Positions 58,854-64,000 of a DNA stretch of 64,000 nucleotides are shown piece after piece (the first letter of the stretch is position 1; every line of letters starts with the position of its first letter). Below the pieces are notes generated by a model. That model was not told where the DNA came from. It saw only the letters and a list, made by a program, of their open reading frames with translations, and searched no databases. Position numbers and translations under genes: made by a program. Origin of the DNA: Bacteroidota bacterium (GTDB lineage Bacteria > Bacteroidota > Bacteroidia > UKL13-3); contig JAZKBU010000006.1 of NCBI GenBank assembly GCA_040388375.1, forward strand, positions 124,001 to 188,000, given 5' to 3'.

Positions 58854-59876
58854 GTGAAATTAAGTAAAGAAGCTAAAGTTGGGTTATTTGTGGCCATTGC
58901 CATTACCTTTTTATACCTAGGATATAATTTTTTAAGAGGAAAAAAACTTTTCTCATCATACAGCACTTATTATGCAGTTTATAACAACGTAGAAGGTATT
59001 GTTACCTCTACCGCTGTGTTTGTAAACGGTTTTAAAGTTGGGCAGGTAGAAGAAATAAGCATGCCTGATATGCTAAAAACTGATAGTATAGTAGTGAAGC
59101 TTTTTATACAAAGCCGCATACAAATTAAAGCTAACTCTACCGCACTTATTACCAAATCTGGCTTATTTGACGGTAATGTAATTAGCATTAGCTTTGATGA
59201 AAAGCCTGCCGATATTTTAAAAGACGGTTCTTTTATTTTTGGTGCCCGCGAAGAAGATTTGTTTACTTCTATTAACAACATGGTTGCGCCCATTAAAACC
59301 AAAAGTGAGCATGTACTGGTTACATTGGATAAGGTATTGAATTCGCTACAACAGGTATTTAACGAAAAAGGAACACAAAACTTAACCAATAGTGTGGTTG
59401 ATTTAAGCGGTGCTTTGCGTGCTTTGCGTATAACATCGGAACAACTGAGTGCCATTGTAAGTGAAAACGGAAATAACTTAACCAAAACGTTAAATAACGT
59501 TCACACCATTTCAAATACTTTTGCTAAAAACAATGATGAAATAAACAGAACGATTAAAAACTTTGGTAAACTAAGTGATTCATTAGCCAACTCTGATATT
59601 AAGAAAACCCTTGATAATCTGGCTATAGTAACAGAACAACTGGCTACTATAACACAAAAAATGAACAAAGGCGAAGGTACTTTAGGTAAGTTAGTAAACG
59701 ATAAAGAACTTTATGACAACTTAAATAAAAGCACCAAAGAGCTGAATTTGTTGTTAAAGGATATGCAACGTTATCCAGGTCGTTATGTAAACGTTTCTGT
59801 ATTCGGAGGTCCTGCAAAAGAATCGGATAAAAAACGTGAAAAGGATATAAAAGAAGGTAAGTACAAACCTGAATAA
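58854..59876 (+). CDS. MlaD-family (MCE domain) lipid transport protein
   Basis: 340 residues from a GTG start. An N-terminal helix (VGLFVAIAITFLYLGYNF) anchors the protein, followed by the MCE domain (FSSYSTYYAVYNNVEGIVTS; VFVNGFKVGQVEEI; ALITKSGLFDGNVISISF) and a long helical tail (about 160-320). It is the substrate-binding part of an ABC phospholipid or lipid transporter between the membranes. Conserved neighbour of the amidase and lptD in this phylum. Confidence 0.92.
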   Translation: MKLSKEAKVGLFVAIAITFLYLGYNFLRGKKLFSSYSTYYAVYNNVEGIVTSTAVFVNGFKVGQVEEISMPDMLKTDSIVVKLFIQSRIQIKANSTALITKSGLFDGNVISISFDEKPADILKDGSFIFGAREEDLFTSINNMVAPIKTKSEHVLVTLDKVLNSLQQVFNEKGTQNLTNSVVDLSGALRALRITSEQLSAIVSENGNNLTKTLNNVHTISNTFAKNNDEINRTIKNFGKLSDSLANSDIKKTLDNLAIVTEQLATITQKMNKGEGTLGKLVNDKELYDNLNKSTKELNLLLKDMQRYPGRYVNVSVFGGPAKESDKKREKDIKEGKYKPE

Positions 59877-60088
59877 AAAGTAAAACATACTTTCTTCTCT
59901 TTATACATTAGTTTCAGGAAACTCCTTGATAAAGTTATTGCTATGCTTGTATACTAGTTTAAGACAACATGAGTTATAATTGAAAAACCTTTTATTTTTG
60001 GGTTTTGTATTTCAGTGGTTTTAGTCAAGCCCAAAAGCAATTTCGTTTACAAGCAAATATCTAACTAACTATAGTCAGAAAACTCTTT

Positions 60089-60119
60089 ATGCGGAGAATA
60101 AACAAACTATTCACCGCAT
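60089..60119. repeat. Inverted repeat with the GCGGAGAATAA box
   Basis: ATGCGGAGAATA (60089-60100) and TATTCACCGCAT (60108-60119) are complementary except one position, 7 bases apart. Candidate operator. Confidence 0.6.
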
Positions 60120-60218
60120 TTTTTGCAGGAAATAAATTCAATTATATTTTTCTTTCATTTCACAAATACCATCTACTAGTCCTTATTTTCAGGCATTTAT
60201 TTGAAAAATAATTTTGCA

Positions 60219-60265
60219 ATGCGGAGAATAAGTAGTACAATTGCCGCATAATTTGCGGAGAATAA
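60219..60265 (+). promoter_or_regulatory. Two GCGGAGAATAA boxes abutting the Fic start
   Basis: GCGGAGAATAA at 60221-60231 and 60255-60265, the second touching the ATG at 60266; TTGCCGCAT (60241-60249) between them is a partial inverse box. They may be operator sites for the Fic protein itself, which ends in an HTH. Confidence 0.5.
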
Positions 60266-61381
60266 ATGCGCTATATACATCAAAATACCACTTGGCCTAA
60301 CTTTACCTGGAGCCAGGAAGAGTTGCAGTTTTTACTGGGAACAGTAAGAAACTTACAGGGGAAGCTAATGGGTAAAATGGAGTCGATAGGGTTTAATTTA
60401 AAGAGCGAAGCATTGCTGCAAACACTTTCTTTGGATGTTATAAAATCGAGCGAGATAGAAGGCGAAATATTAAATGCTGAACAGGTACGCTCATCAATAG
60501 CACGTAAACTGAGAATGGATATATCAGGCTTGGTTCCTTCGGATAGACATACGGATGGAATGGTAGATATGATGCTTGATGCCACTCAAAATTTTTCAGA
60601 AACACTTACTAAAAAACGTTTGTTTGCCTGGCATGCAGCACTCTTTCCTTTGGGTAAAAGCAGCATGTATGAAATAACGGTAGCGAAATGGCGCAATGAT
60701 TCAACTGGACCTATGCAAGTAGTATCCGGTGCTATGGGAAAAGAAAGGGTACATTTTGAAGCTCCTGATTCTGCTCTTTTAGAAAAGGAAATGAGCCGTT
60801 TTATAACTTGGTTTAACAAAGAAAAAAAATTAGACCCTGTAATAAAAGCAGCAGTAGCCCATTTATGGTTTATAACTATCCATCCGTTTGACGATGGCAA
60901 TGGACGTGTAGCACGCGCTTTAACGCATATGCTTTTGGCCAGGTCTGATAATAGCTCTCAACGGTTTTACAGTATGTCGGCACAAATACGCATAGAACGT
61001 AAAATGTATTATGATATATTGGAGAAAACACAGAAAGGTAATTTAGATATAACCAATTGGTTGCAGTGGTTTTTAAAATGTATGCTCAATGCACTTAACA
61101 ATACGGATAGTGCTTTTAATAAAATAATACTAAAAGCCAAGTTCTGGAAAAAGTATGAAACCACTAATTTTAACGACAGGCAAAAGCTATTAATCAATAA
61201 ATTACTGGATGGTTTTGACGGAAAATTAAGTTCATCAAAATGGGCTAAAATAGCCAAATGCTCTGCTGATACTGCTTTAAGGGATATACAGGATTTAATA
61301 AACAAAGGGGTATTGAAAAAAGATGGAGCAGGTGGTAGAAGTACTAATTACGAATTAAACGCTGACAACTTCACGGATTAA
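60266..61381 (+). CDS. Fic family protein with DUF4172 and C-terminal HTH
   Basis: 371 residues. N-terminal DUF4172 (IHQNTTWPNFTWSQEELQFL, 4-80) holds the inhibitory motif SSEIEGE (61-67, S-x-x-x-E-G), and the Fic core has the active site HPFDDGNGR (206-214). It should transfer AMP from ATP to a protein hydroxyl when inhibition is relieved. The C-terminus (about 300-365, SSSKWAKIAKCSADTALRDI) is a winged helix. No antitoxin gene adjoins it because the inhibitor is built in. Three GCGGAGAATAA boxes precede the start. Target unknown. Confidence 0.93.
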   Translation: MRYIHQNTTWPNFTWSQEELQFLLGTVRNLQGKLMGKMESIGFNLKSEALLQTLSLDVIKSSEIEGEILNAEQVRSSIARKLRMDISGLVPSDRHTDGMVDMMLDATQNFSETLTKKRLFAWHAALFPLGKSSMYEITVAKWRNDSTGPMQVVSGAMGKERVHFEAPDSALLEKEMSRFITWFNKEKKLDPVIKAAVAHLWFITIHPFDDGNGRVARALTHMLLARSDNSSQRFYSMSAQIRIERKMYYDILEKTQKGNLDITNWLQWFLKCMLNALNNTDSAFNKIILKAKFWKKYETTNFNDRQKLLINKLLDGFDGKLSSSKWAKIAKCSADTALRDIQDLINKGVLKKDGAGGRSTNYELNADNFTD

Positions 61382-61389
61382 GTGAAAGT

Positions 61390-61911
61390 CTATTTTAACT
61401 TACTCAAGGCTTTTAAAATTTTGCCTCCCCTGCTTTTATAAGCAGGTAATGCGCCTTCCATATACATTTCAATGCAGTCGTATAACTCGTTGGCTAAATC
61501 GGGTTCTTTTAGGGTAATATTATACAATACGGTCATGGCAAAAACCCTTATGGCTATGGCTTCTTTAGGGTTATTCAACAATTGAAAACAATGTACTAAA
61601 GTAATGCCTTGTAGCTTTTGGGGTATACTAGTAAACTGTAATAAACGGACTATGTTTCTTTTTATACCATCATGTACTGGCTTGCCTAATAATGGAATTA
61701 ATTGCTTTAAATGGGGCTGAATAAGTGCATCAATATATTGATTGTTTATACTAGGCAATACCCAGGCAGCTCTATTAGCAATGTCTTTCTCATTCCCTAA
61801 AATAATATCTATTAACGCTGCAAAACGTTCGGCATCATTGTCAATCCAATTGGCAACAGCCATGCTTACTTTTTTGCTATGTTCTTTTTGCAGCGTTTCA
61901 AGAATATTCAT
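61390..61911 (-). CDS. HEAT-like helical protein of unknown function
   Basis: 173 residues. Repeated helical pairs (DIANRAAWVLPSINNQYIDA, IKRNIVRLLQFTSIPQKLQG, AIAIRVFAMTVLYNITLKEP) fit a small HEAT-repeat scaffold. No signal or catalytic motif. It follows mutS by 8 bases on the same strand, so it is likely cotranscribed with it, although no role in mismatch repair is known. Confidence 0.75.
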   Translation of the reverse strand: MNILETLQKEHSKKVSMAVANWIDNDAERFAALIDIILGNEKDIANRAAWVLPSINNQYIDALIQPHLKQLIPLLGKPVHDGIKRNIVRLLQFTSIPQKLQGITLVHCFQLLNNPKEAIAIRVFAMTVLYNITLKEPDLANELYDCIEMYMEGALPAYKSRGGKILKALSKLK

Positions 61912-61919
61912 ACCAAAAC

Positions 61920-64000
61920 TTATTTAACCATTTGTTTCAGCTCACTTAATTTCATTAATGCCTCTATGGGTGTTAATGTATTCAAATCTAAATTAACCAG
62001 GTTGTCTTTTATTTTTTCCAGCTCCGGGTTTTCAACCTGAAACATGCTTAACTGTATGGTTGGCGATTTTATTTTAACACTAGCTGTACTTCCTATTCCT
62101 TCTAATCTGTCTTGCTCTAATTGTTGCAAAATTTCAGCCGCCCTGTTGGTTACTAATTGAGGTATGCCAGCCATTTTTGCTACGTGTATACCAAAACTAT
62201 GTTCGCTTCCACCCAATGCCAACTTGCGTAAAAAAATAACTTTCTTGTCTGTTTCTTTTACGGCTATATGGTAATTTTTTATGCCATTGTCATCTTGCTC
62301 TAATTGGTTTAACTCGTGGTAATGGGTTGCAAAAAGTGTCTTGGGTTTATAAGGATGTTTGTTTAAATATTCGGCTATAGCCCAGGCTATGGAAACACCA
62401 TCATAAGTGGCAGTACCTCTGCCTATTTCATCTAATAATATTAAACTGTTTTTTGAAATATTATTTAATATGCTGGCAGTTTCGGTCATCTCCACCATAA
62501 AGGTACTTTCGCCAACACTTAAGTTATCGCTTGCACCTACACGGGTAAATATTTTATCAATTAAACCAATGGTTGCACTGCTGGCCGCTACAAAACAACC
62601 CATTTGTGCCATGAGTACTCCCAAAGCAGTTTGACGTAACACGGCTGATTTACCACTCATATTAGGTCCTGTTAAAATAATCATTTGTTGCTTTTGATTA
62701 TCTAACGAAAGGTTATTGGCTATATAAGCTTCGCCTACGGGTAATTGTTTTTCGATAACGGGATGGCGTAAATTTACTAAGTTTAATTCGTTGCTATTGT
62801 TAAGTTGCGGCCTGCAATAATTGTTTGCTTCGGCTAACTCTGCAAAGGCAAATAAGCAATCTATTTTAGCCAATACGATAGCGTTTTGTTGTATTGGTAA
62901 AACGTAATCCTGCAAGGCTGAAATCAAATCGTTATAAAGTCTTTCTTCTATAACGGCTATCTTATCTTCAGCACCTAATATTTTTTCTTCGTATTGTTTT
63001 AACTCTTCTGTTATATAACGCTCGGCATTGGTTAGTGTTTGTTTTCTAATCCAAGTTTCAGGTACTTTATCTTTGTGTACATTGGTTACTTCCATGTAAT
63101 AACCAAACACATTGTTAAACGATATTTTTAAGCTTGTAATACCTGTAGCTTGTTGTTCGCGCGTTTGCATTTGCAACAAATAATCTTTGCCACCAAAGGC
63201 TATAGCGCGTAAGTCGTCTAACTCCTGATTTACGCCTGCATTAATTACATTGCCTTTATTGGCAGCAAGGGGTGCTTCTGCATGGAGCTCTGTATCTAAT
63301 TTATCAATAGCCCATTTGCAATGGTTTATTTGCTCGGCTAATTTTTGTAATAACTTATTGTTTTGCTGTAAGAATAGCTTTTGTAGTGGCTCTAATTGTT
63401 TCAACGAACGGTTGAGTTGTTGCAATTCACGCGGACCAATTCTACGCATAGCCAATTTAGAAACCATACGTTCTAAATCGCCTATTTGTTTTAAAATATC
63501 TATTACCTGAACACGAAAGCTTTTTTGTTGTTTGGCAAAATCTACAATATCTAAACGTTCGTTTATTTGTGCTATATCTTTTAAAGGTAAAACCATCCAG
63601 CGTTTTAGTAAACGTGCTCCCATGGGCGTGACGGTTCTATCCAATATTTGTATCAATGGCACACCATTGTCGTTAGTGCTTTGGACCAACTCTAAATTAC
63701 GAATGGTAAATCTATCCAGCCATACATATTTATCTTCATCTATACGGCTTATGCTTTGTAAATGGCTTATTTGTTCGTGATGTGTTTCAGCTAAATAATG
63801 CAAACAAACGCCCGCTGCAGTAATAGCTATTGGCATTTCCTGTATACCAAAGCCTTTTAAGTTTTGCGTATTGAAATGATTCAATAGTTTTTCGTAGCTA
63901 TACTGGTATTGAAAAATCCATTCGTCTAGTTGATAACTGTAATGCTTTTCACCAAACTTTTGTTTAAAAAACGGAAACTGCTTTTTGGAGATTAATATTT
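61920..64000 (-). CDS. mutS: DNA mismatch repair ATPase MutS, 5' part beyond window
   Basis: The frame stays open to the window edge (about 693 codons seen); the start and the mismatch-binding N-terminal domain lie outside. Seen are the connector, core (domain III/IV clamp) and the ATPase: LTGPNMSGKSAVLRQTALG (P-loop), STFMVEMTETASIL, LLDEIGRGTATYDG (Walker B) and TLFATHYHELNQLE. It recognises mismatches as a dimer and signals to MutL. The first in-frame TTG inside (63884) is not the true start, since family sequence continues upstream of it (LDEWIFQYQYSYEKLLN). Confidence 0.96.
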   Translation of the reverse strand, partial: ILISKKQFPFFKQKFGEKHYSYQLDEWIFQYQYSYEKLLNHFNTQNLKGFGIQEMPIAITAAGVCLHYLAETHHEQISHLQSISRIDEDKYVWLDRFTIRNLELVQSTNDNGVPLIQILDRTVTPMGARLLKRWMVLPLKDIAQINERLDIVDFAKQQKSFRVQVIDILKQIGDLERMVSKLAMRRIGPRELQQLNRSLKQLEPLQKLFLQQNNKLLQKLAEQINHCKWAIDKLDTELHAEAPLAANKGNVINAGVNQELDDLRAIAFGGKDYLLQMQTREQQATGITSLKISFNNVFGYYMEVTNVHKDKVPETWIRKQTLTNAERYITEELKQYEEKILGAEDKIAVIEERLYNDLISALQDYVLPIQQNAIVLAKIDCLFAFAELAEANNYCRPQLNNSNELNLVNLRHPVIEKQLPVGEAYIANNLSLDNQKQQMIILTGPNMSGKSAVLRQTALGVLMAQMGCFVAASSATIGLIDKIFTRVGASDNLSVGESTFMVEMTETASILNNISKNSLILLDEIGRGTATYDGVSIAWAIAEYLNKHPYKPKTLFATHYHELNQLEQDDNGIKNYHIAVKETDKKVIFLRKLALGGSEHSFGIHVAKMAGIPQLVTNRAAEILQQLEQDRLEGIGSTASVKIKSPTIQLSMFQVENPELEKIKDNLVNLDLNTLTPIEALMKLSELKQMVK

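Larger units (their letters stand above)
59877..60265. other. 389-bp gap with three repeated boxes before the Fic gene
   Basis: The stretch holds no intact gene. GCGGAGAATAA occurs at 60091, 60221 and 60255, the last directly before the Fic start. An ATGCGGAGAATA / TATTCACCGCAT inverted repeat spans 60089-60119. A weak signal-peptide-like fragment (59980-60060) may be a gene remnant. Confidence 0.6.

Noticed and set aside
60266-61381. A two-gene Fic toxin-antitoxin module
   Set aside because: The inhibitory motif lies inside the Fic protein, and no small antitoxin gene is next to it; the reverse-strand neighbour is a HEAT-like protein behind mutS.
63884-64000. Internal TTG as the start of mutS
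   Set aside because: MutS-like sequence continues upstream of it to the window edge without a stop; the gene is simply cut by the window.

Overview
The window is AT-rich, densely coded DNA from a Bacteroidota bacterium (the Sphingobacteria/Chitinophagia/Cytophagia side is likely; no rRNA or tRNA gene is visible to fix the genus). Evidence: type IX secretion C-terminal sorting tails, SusC-like TonB receptor architecture with an N-terminal carboxypeptidase-like domain, lipoproteins with a Cys followed by charged residues, DUF2795 and DUF1573 proteins, and promoters that follow the Bacteroidota pattern (TTTG or TTG, about 19-22 bases, then TAnnTTTG), often only a few bases before the start codon. 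Most of the window reads as ordinary chromosomal backbone.

Layout. 1-4.3 kb: a large secreted FG-GAP/Ig protein (cut by the window edge), a methyltransferase and a second T9SS cargo protein. 4.5-7.8 kb: a same-strand run of small genes (HEAT, DUF4180, DinB-like, GNAT, VOC, SRPBCC) that looks like an accessory/stress set. 7.8-13.3 kb: penicillin-binding protein 1C, a low-molecular-weight tyrosine phosphatase, a KdsC-like HAD protein, a Fic-fold protein without the catalytic motif but with a DNA-binding tail, and DUF2795. 13.4-17.9 kb: lipoproteins and a TonB receptor cassette with a His/Cys-rich leader gene (metal uptake suspected). 18-25.5 kb: pyrG, DUF1223, methionine-type aminotransferase with an omega-amidase, DUF1573, HtrA protease. 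25.5-29.5 kb: flippase, chain-length protein and O-antigen ligase, a polysaccharide export set without glycosyltransferases. 29.6-31.4 kb: a three-gene operon (T9SS protein, membrane protein, winged-helix regulator) behind a perfect 37-bp palindrome. 31.6-41.9 kb: sucC, ispD, hisS, two tandem paralogous lipoproteins, a DUF4163/DUF3298 lipoprotein, dapA, a methyltransferase, pckA.

41.9-44.05 kb is the clearest accessory island: an HNH endonuclease with an alkyltransferase-like N-terminus, a REP-associated tyrosine transposase (RAYT) with its own REP hairpins, and large palindromes, with similar short direct repeats at both ends. 44.1-55.1 kb: lactonase, rhomboid protease, DUF1569, a WYL-regulator operon, zinc-ribbon protein, CDF transporter, acyltransferase, DMT and MATE transporters, peroxiredoxin. 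55.2-59.9 kb: envelope genes lptD (divergent) and amidase-mlaD. 60.1-64 kb: a canonical autoinhibited Fic protein preceded by three copies of one 11-bp box, a HEAT-like protein and mutS (cut by the window edge).

The candidates most worth a second look are the RAYT/HNH island, the Fic gene with its iterated boxes, the palindrome-controlled T9SS operon, the catalytically dead Fic-wHTH protein and the seven-repeat propeller inserted inside an Ig-like domain. None can be called a new system from sequence alone.
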